Assembly (NCBI GenBank): GCA_032629725.1
Contig: JAFEVB010000005.1
Location: 1,116,001-1,180,000 of the forward strand
DNA: 64,000 nucleotides
Reading direction: 5' to 3'
DNA from: Gremmenia infestans
Lineage: Eukaryota > Ascomycota > Leotiomycetes > Helotiales > Hamatocanthoscyphaceae
Shown: positions 1 through 13,337 of the stretch, in pieces
Layout: the number at the start of each line of letters is the position of its first letter
How positions within the stretch are numbered: position 1 is the first letter of the stretch
Program-made: the position numbers and the translations under genes
Notes under the pieces: generated by a model
Told to the model about the DNA's origin: nothing
Database searches by the model: none
Seen by the model: the letters and a program-made list of their open reading frames with translations, nothing else

Positions 1-1339
1 AATATGATGCGAAGGTTTGTCTTGACGGCGAAAAGCTGCGATGATTACACAACGTGGATAGAAGCGGATACCCAATAGCTAATAAAAATGTTCATCAAAC
101 GCTCTTCACCTAAGTCTTTCATCATGAAATGGTTCCCGCTTGCTTAGCTTGAGATTCTACCGTCTGTTTCTGTTATTATGACAAGGTGATCACTTCACTA
201 CATTTGTAGGTCTGTAGTTTAGGGTCTTGGTGGTTGTTGGTTGACTAAGTCAGATGAAAGGAGAGGCTTCGATGCGAAGAGGTTATCCCATCTTCGCTTA
301 GTCATGCTACGAGTATCACATGACTACAAATCCCAATCATATTCCCCCAACCATTTATCTACGCACTTCCACTTGCTCTCAGACAAGTATGCCAAAACCA
401 TCAATCCAACAACTCGCCCGTTAATCACCCATCCCTTCACACCAGCCACAGTATCACCAATCATTCAATTCAGACTCGCCTCGCAGTCCCTTGAATGAAT
501 ACTCGAGCGCTCGCCGCTCAAGCAAGCTTGTTAGTATAATAAGTATTTCCGGCCTTGCCTTAGCAAAAGAGCTTCACTAAGCTTACCTAGGTACCTAAGG
601 TAGGTAGGTTTCTTCAAACGTGCAATTATTTATACGACCTCTCTAGCTAGTAGAACTTAGAATCATATATCGAGAGAGAGGAAATATATCATACTATTAG
701 AATCAGGTAGGTGATTCTTAATCTAGACGTTAAGTTAAGGTGGGTACTTTATATATAGAATGAACTGTTCTTTTCGTTTACCTTTACTAGCTTTGTAATC
801 TGTCTTGTATGCTGTTGTTTTAATGGTTTGGTCAATTTCTAGGTGTCTGAGGTTAGGTGAGGAGGTTAGGTAGGGTTATGTAACTATAGATATATATATA
901 TCCCGACAGGTTTAGCCAGGGGACTCGACGCTTTTCTAAAGTAGAATATTAAGCTATAGATCTATTAGATAGGTAGTTTATTTTCATTAATGAATTAAGA
1001 TATCAACTACATCTGCTTTTTACTTTCCAAGGTATATAAGTATCTCGTACACGTGATATGGCGCTGGTGTAGGGCCTTCCTTCCTAACTAGCTAGACATC
1101 AGACCTCCCTCATATATAATACATGACCTTTTCACAGACTCGTATCTCTCTTACGTGATAGAGGCCCACTTTCTAACAACCGCCAGTTTTAATTATTCCG
1201 CCCAAGTTCGGACATTCTCCGCCCATTCAAATTTCAACTGAAGTCGAAGCTCTTCCTTGAAAACTCCCTTCGGCTAAGTTAATTTCGAACTCTTTGGCGG
1301 TTACAGATGGGCTACTTAACATCTCGAATACTACACATC
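1..1339. other. AT-rich intergenic stretch, no gene seen
   Basis: No long open frame with coding character is visible on either strand. The sequence is AT-rich with runs of alternating TA near 890-900 and many CTAG and TACCTA words. It resembles AT-biased, RIP-affected intergenic DNA, but that origin is an inference. Confidence 0.5.
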
Positions 1340-2470
1340 TCATTTTGAAGGAGGTGAAGAAGCTATGCTAGCCAAGTTGGATAATAAATCTACAAAGAAG
1401 TTTATGCTTAAGTCCCGCCGTGGCTCTATTGGAAAATGCCGGAGACCTTGCGGATGCCGTGGCTCCTTTGGCAACGACCGAGGGCCTTACCGGTTTCATT
1501 CATACCATCATTTCTTCACCTTCCGATAGTTTGATATCCAATTCTTTCAAGTCTGTAATATACCCATTTATAACCTCAGATACGACTCTCCTTAATTCCA
1601 ACTTCCACCTCCTATAGACTGTTTCCAGACAATTATCGAAAACGCCTTCAAGCCTATAGCTAAGGCAAAACAGCTTCCAACAATCAGCAAGATTCTCAAC
1701 GAATCCCCTTCTTAAATCCCTTCCTCTTCTACTATACCTGAGTTGGTCAGATCATTGGTTGAGCCATTGTTGAAAGATTCTACTGGTTCTATATCGAAAG
1801 AACTGGAGACAAAGCCTGATGTTGAGGATACCAAGGCCATTCTTGCAGAGAGCCAAAAGCCCTTGTCCAAGGCATTAACAGTTGACGGGGGTACCTTTTT
1901 GCAAGGACCCAGACCTATACTTCGGACGAATGGAGAACTATCTAGCTGCTACGTTCTTCAGCCAAGCTCATCAGTTTCACGGTGGGCAGTCTACGTACTG
2001 TGATGTATGCGATGATGAATCGTTATACCATTGGCTACAGGCTAATAAGTTCATGATCTCCGGGATGCGCTTAGTTAGAATTCCCATGGGAGAAGATCAG
2101 ATAATTGAGAGGCCTGCAAACCCATGCCTTTGCTCCTTTGCCCAGCTCTGGAGCAAGCAATGGCAGTATTCGAGGGGTCGGGATGGTCACAAATCACTTC
2201 CACGGTAAACCTTGCGTCAATCTTCCTAAGGATATAATTTTTCTAACGGCCAACGATATTCAACAAACCCTCAAGAGCCTGGTCGACCTTACTACCACCA
2301 TGGCCACTGGTGCAACTCGGCCCGATATTATTGTCAATTGCATTGAACCTCTTTGTCATCTTATCATTCTTTATGATAACAGGTCTGATCTCTTTGAGAC
2401 TAGCATGGCTATAGCAGACGCTCAGTTTAAGACCACAATTTATACTACCGAGCTACTGTATCCAACCTGA
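1340..2470 (+). pseudogene. Possible decayed gene of unknown function
   Basis: Four consecutive plus-strand open stretches in different frames (about 1420-1617, 1743-2003, 1882-2208 and 2105-2470) have protein-like composition, with acidic/amphipathic stretches and few low-complexity runs, unlike the flanking AT-rich DNA. I found no set of GT-AG introns that joins them cleanly, so I read this as one gene broken by frameshifts and stops. I do not recognise the family. It could also be chance open frames in a more GC-balanced patch; a homology search with the concatenated frames would decide. Confidence 0.3.
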
Positions 2471-3496
2471 AACAATTGGCAAAGCACGTTTTGAAGGGTC
2501 AGAATGACATTTCGTGCTGCCACCCCAAGTCACGACGGAATGTGTGGATAGTTTAGTAGCTTTGAATGACAAGGAAGTCAAATCGGTCATTGCACCATCT
2601 CTGACCGGCGGTGTTGTGAAAAAACAAGGGGGGGGGTGCATTGGGTTTGACATGCCATTAGCATTCTGAAAATACGGACTTGTTTATCCACATAACCACA
2701 ACGAAGATGATGAATGAATCTAGACAGGGTCTTTCACCAGGCAATGGATCTCGACCTACTAGCAATATATCAGGGAGACTCAATTGACAGCGTTGGCCGT
2801 TTTATCTGTTCCATCCAATTGCACGTTGAGACCATTTTACTCCACCCTTACTATTCGCGAAATGCAAATGCAAATGCAATCCAAATGTCCCCCGGAACTA
2901 ATCGAAACCGCAGGCCCCAAATTTCCCGCCCGACCGACCAGCCAGCAATGAATCTTACCAGCTTATCAACCTTGACGATAGCTCGTTGTCTACAGACGCC
3001 CCTATCTATGCCTCGCCTCTGAACGAATCCCCGCGTCCGCTTGCGGGCAGCAAGCAAAGCACTGCAGACCTCACTCAGACAGCGGGATCTGTTTCTTCTG
3101 CTACTATACTTCCCCGACTTTTCTTTCCGACCACGAAAGAAGTGCGCCAGCCAACGTAACATCCTCCACTTCCAAGTAGCTTAATCGACGTAAGTGGTAT
3201 CCATCTTCTCCATTTAAATCTTTGATTCATTTGTGCGAATAAATGTACCTGTGCGGCTGTGCCTAAAATGCTGCTTTCGTCGATTGATGGCGGAGAATGT
3301 TGCTAGACGTCGGGATTTATATCGTTGAATGTCTCATGGTTATAGGGCAATCAAAACATAGTCATAGATACAACAGGCGTGACCTAAGCATTGTGTCTGT
3401 CCACTTCTCACCTGCCTTGGAAGAATATGCGAGAGCTGTAGACAAACAATCCGTGCTCATCAACATGGGTATCATTTCTACAAACTCGTACATCAT
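2471..3496. other. Intergenic, no gene seen
   Basis: Only short overlapping frames occur here on both strands, with no recognisable motif and no good start or splice context. It lies downstream of the membrane-protein gene that ends at 3497. Confidence 0.4.
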
Positions 3497-6395
3497 TTAC
3501 AAAAAACTACTCCTCTTCTTACTCAACCTACTATAACTAGTCAACGACTTCGATATCCCCGACGGTCTCCTCCTGAGCTCGAAATCCTGCGGAACATTTC
3601 CATTTCCCTGTCCTGCATTCTTGAAGAAGAAATGCCCAGATTCATCCGCCCGATCTACATGCCAATTGACGTTGAGCTGTTCTCCCTTTGGTCCGGCCCC
3701 GCAGCTTCCAGCTACGGCATGTGACGGCGGACTGTTAACAGCGAGCGCAAAGAGGTTCTGCGGTTCCGTGTAATCGGTAACGAGCCCGGAGCGCATGAAG
3801 AGATAGACCAAGCAGAAAGCATTAGTAGCGAAAACGAGGAGCAGGACAATGTAGAATATGCCTTCCCATTTCGAGGTGAATCCGGAAGTGTACTGTTGTG
3901 AGACTATCGAGGCGTTGAATGGTCTGTATTCTGGCTCGGTGAGTTCGGGATCGGTATGGTCCCAATAGTGATAATAGCTCGATAGAGTTGTACTCGAAAG
4001 TAGAGTGCTGCCGACCATAACTGACAGATGTTCTGCAAGGCTAGGCAGTGAACTGTTCAGGCCACTTGAAGCTGGCACGATCAATTGACTGAGGAGGCGT
4101 GAGATTGATGCGTTTGCATTGGTAGTTCCAGAATCCATCGAGGTTGCCAGCATCCACTGGGCAGCCACATTCCGCCAATCGGAACTTCTGACGGTCGGTG
4201 CATCCTGTACTGATTTCGAGTACGCCATATCATCATGTTCATCCTCACAACGTGCTTCGATATGTCCACCTGTGGTGCCGGAAACATTATAGTACGTGCT
4301 GCAAGAAGGCGATACAAACGATCGTAACTGGCACAAGGTATAGTCGGTTATGTTTGGTGATTTGGCCAGAAGATAAATAGAGTCACTGTAGTTAGCAGCG
4401 CTGATGTTGGTGATTGTGTTGTAATCAATCGGCAGCTGTCAGAAATCAGAATTTACTGCCAAGAGGATTTGGGGACATACCATTGGAAAAATAGGAGTTT
4501 GTCGTCCATACTTTTCGCCCCATTCAAATAGATCATCTACAACAGTAGTGTTGGTGTAGTTTTGCCCGGGCAGAACTTGAAGTTCGGATTCCCAGCCAGA
4601 CCATGCTAACTTTTGCCCTGGTATAGTGCTTGAATTGGTTTTCGCGTGTTCCCACTCGGCGTATACTATCGGTTCAAGCTCGGTCTTGTTGATATTGACA
4701 CACATTACATTGACGGCAGGGCTGATAACTGAAGCCCTCATTGAGTATTGTCCCACACCAGCAAGGTCTTCTGGTTGAATGATGGAGTTCTTTGGGTCTA
4801 GTGCGGCAGCAAGAATACCGGCATGAGGCATTGCGAGGCTGACGTTGTTGATTACTCTGTTGTACTTTTCATGTGCCGCATTTATATCACTCGTGTTGAT
4901 TAAAATCCACCGTCCCGTGACTGTGGTATTATCATACAGCATACCCGGTGCTTGAGGTCTCTTCGCGAGCTTCGTAGAAGTCCCTCCAGCCGCCCTGATG
5001 CCCGCCCACGTACTCATATAAGCAATGGAGTTGTGATAAGCTATTCTAGTCAGTAGGTGAAGCGTAGAGTTCAAAACACATACCTTGACCAGCGTAATCC
5101 AGCGCTATACACTCATTACCACCCTCCACTGGATCCATGACTGAGGTAATGGGTGTCTGGCAGTTTGCTTTGATAAAATTTGGATTGGCATAGCTGGACT
5201 GAACCGACCCATACATCATCTTATGCTCCCATCCTCCGAATTTCAAATGTGGTGAGACCAGCGCATCAGAGGCTGTAGTGTAAAACATTGCGATGAAAGC
5301 AGCTACCAAGGTAATTGCTCCAAGGAAAGAAATTCCCACATGATATAGATGCTGCCCATGCGTAATCATAAATCCTGGTTGGATGACCCAAGTCCGCATT
5401 GTCATCTCTGCTATTGTCATACCACGAGAACTTTTGGCGAGGGACCTTCGGCTTAGTACTTGGCCTAAGAATGTGACGAAAACTGTGACGAAAGAAAGTT
5501 CAATCGTTTTCGCAAAGAGGGCAAAGACAGTAGAAGCAGTAGATGGGGGGAAGTTGCCTCCAGAACGTATGAATCGACCATAACGAGGTTGTGCGATGGC
5601 CAAAACTAACCATATTCCAGAGAAGATGGTGGAGTATAAAGAAAGACCGAGGATTGATATTGAAAGCCAGCTGGCTCTTTTCGAGTCTGCAGGTATTAAA
5701 GTCAAGGTCAGTAAATAGTTCTCGGAATATTTGTTTCGAGACAATGCAGTGGTATTTGGAAGAGAAGATACTTACAAAATTGCTCTGTCGAGGGGCAATC
5801 CAGGTGGTCTACCATGCGTTAGCTACGCAGCTTGTTGGGGAATGGATGCCATACTATTATGACTGTGATTATTATCCATGCCCTTATTGCCTCCATCTTC
5901 TTCTGTATTGAATTCCTCAGTAAACTGAGAATTCCTTCCCTTGGTCACATCTTGTTCTTCCTCAATCCGTGGTGTATCTCTTGCCAACCCGTCCCCATTG
6001 TATACGTATGAAGGCTCTCTTATCCGCGGAGAGTCTATGGGAGAAACGAATGGGTTTGAGGGCGTGGGTGAGTGCATCGAAGTTCGACTGCCCACTGGCA
6101 CGCGGGGGATAGAAGTCCGTCTGTCTGAGATGCCGAGGCCGCGGAGCTGTGGCTCGTCGTTCTCGAAGAATGGGCTGATCGAAGGTTTTGGAGAGGACCT
6201 CGAGATGGCGTCGTCCAGGTCGGGGGAGGAGTCCATTCGGTGGTATCCATGGCGCAGAATTGGAGAGCTTGGAGGGTTTGGAGACCTGGTAGACTTTGGT
6301 GAAGCAATTGCGGCGGCAGACAACCCGGATATACTGTCTTCTTTCTGCAGCAGACGGCGCTGGTCTCCCTCTCCCTCTCCTGCATTGGTGGCCAT
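3497..6395 (-). CDS. Polytopic fungal membrane protein with large glycosylated loop, unknown function
   Basis: Five exons: 6395-5855, 5808-5776, 5686-5084, 5040-4481 and 4435-3497, giving 891 residues. Introns are 46, 89, 43 and 45 nt. Intron 1 (5854-5809) has GTATGG, GCTAACG and TAG signals and removes an in-frame stop. Residues 1-190 are Ser/Pro-rich and probably cytosolic. Hydrophobic segments lie at about 196-222, 238-262, 303-325 and 771-794. Between the third and fourth is a loop of about 440 residues with many N-x-S/T sites, consistent with an exposed glycosylated domain. The C-terminal tail of about 95 residues is polar and Arg/Ser-rich. I recognise the layout from uncharacterised proteins of filamentous ascomycetes but know no function; a cell-surface or transport role would be a guess. 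The gene is isolated, with about 5.5 kb of gene-poor DNA upstream. Confidence 0.85.
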
Positions 6396-9300
6396 GCTTG
6401 TGGTTATGAATTCAAGTCCAGGTAAGATTAGTTCAGTTCGTGTTCATGTGGTGGGGGAGAAAGTATCCGTGCTTTTCTGTGGCGTGGCGCCAAGCAGCTG
6501 GTGAGCAAACGATCGACCTTTGTGATTTTAATAATAATATAACATTATTAAATGATGCGCAACCAAAAGATGAAAACACTTAGGATGTACAGTAGCACAG
6601 TGGTGGGACAGAGTGAATACGAAGTACCTAGAGCTTGAGGGTGAAAGCAGAGCGAGAAATGGCAGCTCTGCCGCCACCAACAGACAACCAACAAAGCTCC
6701 CCACTTGGTAAAGGCTTGACATGAAGCAAAACACACGCTTGCTGTACGAAGGAAGCACTACTGTATACGGAGTACGGAGCACTTCGTAGAAGCCGCTTAG
6801 GTACAGTACGGCGTATGGCGGCTGGAGGTACGAGTGTGCAGGGCTGAGCTGAGCTAGCCAGGTCATTCTGCATAGGAATAAAGATGCTCTGGGGCTTGGG
6901 TTGAAGAAGCCAATAGGGAGCGTTTAGGGAACATTGACATAAATTGGGGGCTGTTGTAGGCTGTTGGCGCCCGAAAGACAGAAGTTGTGATGTTCGTCTA
7001 AAACCGTTTAAACCGTTTCAACGTTTCGCCGTTTCACCGTTTCACCGTTTTTTGTGCCGCAGTGGAGGTGAAGATTGCCCGCTAGAACTAGCTTTCCAGC
7101 CACATGACGATGGATTACTCAGCATAGATCACATAGGTCAATAATAGCATCTTGAAACCTTCATAAAATTTATATCACACAACACATCAAGGAACAGGTT
7201 AAAGTAAGTCTCTTTCTCTTTCTCTTTCATACTTAATCACCTGATTTAAAACCTATGTGCTCTTTTCTGCTCTTTCACTATTCCTCTTAGAACACTACGG
7301 CAGACTCACAAGGATGCGCACGAGGGCTATCCATCGAATGAATTTGGGGCATAACATCAACTTCTACGGTGTTTTACGGTCGTCTCTACAAGTGAAGAAA
7401 CTTCGCTGTGGGTAGAACAAGCGGCACCAATTTATGGTGTGCCATGTAGCGTGGGGCACAAAGTTGATAAGGAAAAGTGCCGCTTTTGATGCCCAGCAAA
7501 CTTAGGGATCTATAATTGGCAGTCTTTTTGTGGACAAGGCCATACGAAATTGTTAGAGTTGACAATCTTGCCAGTAATTTTATTTTCATGATCAATTGAT
7601 GATCAGATTCAGTTGGCTCGATTTCGAGCGAAAGAGGTAGTTTTTTAGGCGTTTGTAATTGTAATTCATCTGCATCTTGTTCTCACTAGCACTCATCTCA
7701 CAAGTCACGGTCGTTGAAGTCAGCGCTGGATCGAGTAGAGAACTTCCTGGTCCATATCATACCCAACAATCTTGTCAGGGTTGGGTTAGGGGAAATGGTA
7801 GCACTACCTCCGTATGCCGATTCGCATTGCCAAGTGGGCAAGCATCATAAATCATTAGCTATTGAGGAGTCGGAAACACTCTTTCGCGCTGTGGCTAGTG
7901 AGGTTGCAGTCCCCGTAAAGTAATCAATGCTTGGTACAGCAAAAGTTTATTTGGACGTGTTTCGCACTTTTCACTTTATTCAATTTGGTCACTGTATAAC
8001 CTTTTACGTAGGAAAAGCAACCCCTCCTTCACATCATCATTTCTGTGCACTATGGCTCGGTACCGATTTTACCAGGGATATCGCGATCGGTTGCCCCCAT
8101 TGAAATTAGTGTATCGATATGTCTGCCATTGCTACATGCATATCCGGCGAATTAGATCTTCTATCTCGCCGATAGAGATATGAGAGTATGAACGTTCCCA
8201 TAGCCAGCTTTCTAGGAGTATATCCTCCAATTTGCATTCTCAGCTTTCCTAACCTGATTCTAATGAGAGAGCTCTAGCTAGCATTCCAAAGTTTCCAGGA
8301 TTAAGTGAAGGTGTCGCTTTTTTGACTTTCCACTCCTAGCTAGCACTCCTATCCTGCTTCCCGGCTTCTTTTAGGCAACTTTCCAATCCAGTCTGTCCCG
8401 CTATTCTAACACATTTTTCCAATCCCGAGGGTTAAAATTGGGCGAGATAGGAGGTTAGAAAAGCTGTCTATATCGTTATGCTTATATTTCCTAGACCTTT
8501 GTTTAGTATTCTTCTTAATTCATATACTAACTGTTTGCTAGATATGCTTTCACGGCAGCCGATCGATTCATGTAGAAAGAAAAGTGTAAACATTCATAGC
8601 CAATAATTTGCTAGCTCAATTTGACATACTCAATACAAAGCCTAATTTTGCAACACTACTCCGCAAGATCTTCCTACCAGGACTTTTTACTTACTCGAAG
8701 CTCTTCTCTCCGCTCTACCTCTTACTCGTTTCTGCTCTAGAGCCGAGTCAATCCCGAGCAAATGCAGTAGACAAACTCAAAGGGAATGTTATATACTGTG
8801 GTGAGGCTATAGAGGGACGAGAGTCACGTAGATTTGAGCTGCAACTTCGCTGTGATACTAGTAGCCTTTATAAAAAAGGCTTCCACTATATCTTGAAACC
8901 AAATCTTCTACGCACTCACTTATATACACTCTCGATCTATATATATGATTTTATTATAATGATACTGGAAGTCAGATCCTCGCCTAGAGCTCGCGGTTGG
9001 GTTGTTCCCTCCATAATACATTTTATCTGATCAAATAAGATCAGGGTTAAACTTTAATTATATACGTGATTGGCTTTTCTTACGATGAGTAAATATATCT
9101 CAAGGTCCATGCCCTCCTTTGACCACTTATACCTCGTTTTATCCTCTTCAACAGGCTTGGCAATACCTCTAGCCACTATGCGATTATTCTTGATTATCGC
9201 CAGCGTTCTTCATCTCTGGCTAATAACAAGGTACTTTCAGCTCTTCATAGTTGCGCATAGAGGCCTTGCAATCCCCAGTAAAAAGTTCTCAATCACGGCT

Positions 9301-11921
9301 GCTTATGCATCGGAGAGTGTAATTGAAGCAGTATAAGAAGATGGGTTAACGTCAGCCTTCAATGCCGTCGAAGGCTTTCCATATGTTGGTGCTATGGAAG
9401 AAGTGTGATTCGATTACTGGTAAACCTCAACCTCGAATCATCATAGCATGTACACCCACCTTTCCTTTTTCCCCTTTCAGTAAACCCGGTTTTTAATAAG
9501 GACGATGTTATATCATCTTGTCCTTTACATTTTCTACATTCTTTTATAACATGTTTGCTGAATAAAAGCAACCTTTAAATATAGTGTCTTATGTCCGCAA
9601 TATGCCAGCATACTCAGATAACCCTAGATAGCCTCATACCCAACCTACAACTTCGTCTTCGGCTGCATCTGCGCCACATCAAGCGCTTTTTTCCCCAACC
9701 ACTGTCCCTCTCCACTAGCTAGCATTTGATAACATCAAATAGGTGCGGTGGTTCTTAGATGGCGCCCTCTCACCCGCATAGAGGCTTCCTAGAAAAGTCG
9801 CAGCCATCAGCTCAACCGAGAAGCCCTAGCTTAGAAGCTGTGTCTACCAAATACAAAGGTCCCCCTCACTTCGCTCGTCTTTATGCTTAATATGACTATT
9901 GTAGATATAATTTACATCTTGTTATCTCATCCTTTTTTATAACAAGGTCGTCCAATTCTTACCACTAAAGTTACCAGTCCATGGCCATTCTCCGCTGTCG
10001 CTTTTGGCAACCCTGATACTAGCTTGCGCTTCTTTAAAATCAAGGAACTGGACTCATCAATCTCATTGACCTCATCACGCTGCTAACACCAACCATAACC
10101 CCATTCTCAATCAGGATTTCTACCATAATAGTACTATTTCGTCCTATCTATCAGTTATCGAAGACCGAGACCTCTTCTGCATATTCTGCTTCCGCACCTT
10201 GTAATGTCACATCGCGTTTAGGATGCAGCTGCAAAGGCATCGCTGCAGGTACGATAAGTGCTTGATCCACAAAGGTCATAATACTATTGCCTACACTTAT
10301 TATACCGATTCCAGATTTCAATCTGGGATCACCCTCCACGCGGCGAACATGCAGAGGCCCGAGCCGCCTACTGTTACATTGAAGTCTGCTCCGATAAAGA
10401 TAGTAAAACTTCAGTCGTCATGAAAATGGGCATTCATTGCGCGCCACTGTTATATTATCCAAATGCTCGTTCTTTTTTGAGTCTGACCGTACTATTGTTT
10501 TTACTCTATAGATGTATATTCCGCGGTATTTAAAGAGCTTAGATCTAGGGGTTATAGAGCTTTTAGAGGTTTTAACTTAGAAGTGTCACTTGAGAATGGT
10601 TTTATTTTATGATTCCAAGAAGTTATACTAGAATAAAAAGCAAGTAAGAGCTATATAGTTCATTCCATTTACGCTTAGTATTGGATTTATAATATGTTTG
10701 TTAGACTTTTAAAAAGCAAGTAATAGTCGTTCAGCTTAAGGTTTGAATAGTTTTTGGGCTCGCATCGACTAGTCTCTATTTCAAGGATCAATGAATATAG
10801 AGTTACATTCAATATTTGCGACGACGCATGCACAGAATCCCTGAAATCCTCAGCTCGTAATGTCGTAAGCCTCCGAGCCTCGCAACGCGGATGCAGTCCC
10901 ACTTTAAGATCGCTTCAGCTATTATCTTTCTTGCTATTCTAGGAATCTTATACTAGGGTCAAGAGCAGGTTATATATGCAGGGTCTATCGTTTTCTCGCT
11001 AAATAGTCTCCACTATAAGACTTGTTGGAAAAGGTGTGTAACATCTCCAAAGGTCTAGCCTTGCTTCATGATTAATAGTTACCGACTAATGCGCTCGTGC
11101 CTTCATTCAACGTTCTTAATTCCTGGAAACACATTACTTAATGTAATTAACCGGCATTTTCTGACATGCATGATTCCGGAGCAACCGCTGCCCTTATCAT
11201 TAGGGGTCTTGGAGGGGCATGGCGGGCAGGCTGGCTTATCGTAGTCCATGACAAAAACAACGGTATCATTTTATCATGTGTTGGACGCGGGACATCAAAA
11301 GTTGATACTTCATGATAGTGACTGCCGCTCTTTAGTCCGGAGTGTTTCCGGCAGCACAAGAGCGGGGCCGTCCGAGTGATAAGGCCGGAGCTTTGGTAGC
11401 TTCAGGGGTAAGTAGCACCGCTGATTGCGTGGCGGAAAGCTTGGCGAAAGAAACTCTTGGGTCAGATCTTGAATTTTCAAAGGTAAATCTTCACCCCATC
11501 CATGAAAATCTGAAGATAATCGTAGGGCATCAATCGGTTGTTCTCCGTTCCGTGCTGGGCTATTCCGTAGAAATATAAGCGGTATCAATGGTATCACAGA
11601 GCTACAGCTTTTGACCGAGCCTAGCAACGACTCCACCATACCATGAAGAGGGAGAGTCTTGGCTGGAAGGGCACTTGCCCGGCGCCTACGTATATGGCTG
11701 AATCTTGGCTCCTGGGTTTGGTGGTTACACTTGTAATCACCTGGCGAGTCATGCCCCAATGCCCCCTAGGAGGCTTGGAGACGTCTCTCCATCGGCGTTA
11801 AACAAAATTAGACAAAACTAAACACCATACCATGAATGTGCAGTCTGAAGACTTTTAATATCTAAACGTTTTAAAGCCTAGTCTGAATAATTTCTATGTT
11901 CTCTCCACAAAAACTAGTTCT
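6396..11921. other. 5.5-kb gene desert
   Basis: No coding gene can be supported. Open frames are short, mutually overlapping and without motifs; the longest (149 codons on the minus strand near 11310-11759) has no recognisable domain. Much of 8.0-10.9 kb is AT-rich. A short CGTTT-based tandem array (7001-7053) and one TACGGAGTA copy (6766-6774) are the only structures I can point to. The block separates the membrane-protein gene from the polysaccharide locus. Confidence 0.5.
7001..7053. repeat. Short CGTTT-based tandem array
   Basis: About six imperfect 8-9 nt units of the form (A/C)CCGTTTCA follow one another between AAACCGTTT at the left and CCGTTTTTTG at the right. It is outside any coding region. 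Confidence 0.8.
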
Positions 11922-13337
11922 CTATTTTACAAGAATATCAAAGAACCGATGAGCCAAAACCTTGCTCGGTAACTCTACCAACCGGTAGAACAATTCTGCT
12001 GCTGGTATAGTCGTCACGAGACACGTAACAAGCGCTGCAATAGTAGAGCTTGGGAAATTTGCGCCATCGTGTTGACGTGTCTGTATAAAAACTTTGATTC
12101 CCGCGGTGTAGATGATGATAGATTGTATCAAAAAGTAACCTTTAGTTGGGATATTAGCATAGAACATGGATTTAACGTAGAAAATCCACTTACTCAGGGA
12201 CCTCTTTCCAAGGTAGACAAAAAGTTTATTCTCAAAAATGCGCTGAAGCACAGAGTAGCTTTCCAGAAAAGTGAAGAACCCGATAAGGATGAGATAGATG
12301 TCGTCTCGCGCATAAGTGTGATGAGTTGTATACTCAAAGTTCAGGCCAGCCGTGTAGTACAAACCACTGTGATATTCGTACTCTTTATCGAATAGATCCG
12401 GGCGCCAAGCTGCCCAGGTAAACTGCATAAAGAACCCCGCGACAAGGCAGAAACCAGCTGGTATCCAAACCGGCACACGCAATGGGCGTGGAGAGCCATC
12501 TGATTTCTGAAATCGATGGTGTGGGATGTTGATAGGAATCCCACGCTGCGCACAACTCTGAAAGTCCATGTTCATGACCATGTCACAGAACAACAAGCCC
12601 GAAATAGTGAACCAAGCCCACGACTGAACCCACCACGCTGTAATAACAAATGCAAAGGCGGTTTGCACTCTCCACTTCTTCCGGGTGTATGGAATGATGA
12701 TCATGGTCATATAGACAGTGTAGCTTTGAACATACACCGCATTTATCATCCATAGTGTTTGAGAGGGGAACGCCGCACTACCAGATGATATCATCCAGTC
12801 GTGCGTTGTCCAGAAGATGTTGAATACCGAGTTGAAATATGCAAGTGTGGTGGGTATAAAGTAAGGAACTTCCATGGACTTGTTGCCAGTACTGTCCCTG
12901 AATTGAGAAACTGTATCCAAATTCTTATGGGTGAAGGCAAGCTTGCAGATTGCTAGGCTGACAGCGACAGGAAGACCTAGGGCTATACTACGACAGAGGA
13001 CTGATCTTGCGATACGGCTACTTCGATCTTTGGCCTCGCTTCTGATGAATGGAATAGCGATGGACCGGGCCGAGAGGAATATTATGGCACCGTAGAGAAA
13101 GTATTCATTCCAGAAAAGGACGGAAAGCGTTTTCCGAATGATTTTCTGGTAGAGACGGCCATCTGGGTTGGCGGAGGTGGCTACAGCCACAGGAACAAAG
13201 GTTTGAAGGAAGACATGGAGGAATGTTTCGATGACTAGTAGGCCTCGGAAACCCAGCAAATACTGTTGGTCGTAGACTGTAGGCGGACTGGCTTTGAGCT
13301 TTTCGGTTCGTTGAATGATTCGTTTGAGGTTCTCCAT
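11922..13337 (-). CDS. AT3-like membrane acyltransferase
   Basis: Single exon, 471 residues. I chose the ATG at 13337 (AACCATGG, strong context) over an in-frame ATG at 13451, whose extension is Cys/Phe-rich and looks non-coding. The protein has about ten hydrophobic segments. Its first segment carries GFRGLLVIETFLHVF, matching the Arg-then-His signature near the start of acyltransferase-3 (AT3) proteins, which move acyl groups across membranes onto sugars or other surface molecules. It sits about 1 kb beyond the 3' end of the glycosyltransferase gene on the same strand and near a second AT3-like domain (17.9-20.4 kb), so O-acylation of the same glycan is a reasonable inference. Acetylation versus another acyl group cannot be told. 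Family call fairly sure; substrate unknown. Confidence 0.78.
   Translation of the reverse strand: MENLKRIIQRTEKLKASPPTVYDQQYLLGFRGLLVIETFLHVFLQTFVPVAVATSANPDGRLYQKIIRKTLSVLFWNEYFLYGAIIFLSARSIAIPFIRSEAKDRSSRIARSVLCRSIALGLPVAVSLAICKLAFTHKNLDTVSQFRDSTGNKSMEVPYFIPTTLAYFNSVFNIFWTTHDWMISSGSAAFPSQTLWMINAVYVQSYTVYMTMIIIPYTRKKWRVQTAFAFVITAWWVQSWAWFTISGLLFCDMVMNMDFQSCAQRGIPINIPHHRFQKSDGSPRPLRVPVWIPAGFCLVAGFFMQFTWAAWRPDLFDKEYEYHSGLYYTAGLNFEYTTHHTYARDDIYLILIGFFTFLESYSVLQRIFENKLFVYLGKRSLSKWIFYVKSMFYANIPTKGYFLIQSIIIYTAGIKVFIQTRQHDGANFPSSTIAALVTCLVTTIPAAELFYRLVELPSKVLAHRFFDILVK

Noticed and set aside
585..612. TACCTAGGTACCTAAGGTAGGTA run as a possible telomere repeat
   Set aside because: It is a short, single imperfect palindrome, not TTAGGG arrays, and lies inside the window.
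5941..6504. 187-codon frame antisense to exon 1 of the membrane protein
   Set aside because: It is a Ser/Pro mirror of the coding strand, without independent features.
8608..9336. Two plus-strand frames of 140 and 88 codons in the gene desert
   Set aside because: Leu/Ser/Tyr-rich composition typical of AT-rich DNA; no motif and no intron signals that join them.
11310..11759. 149-codon minus-strand frame
   Set aside because: No domain and no good start; overlapping frames on the other strand are equally open. Possibly the remnant of an element, but unsupported.
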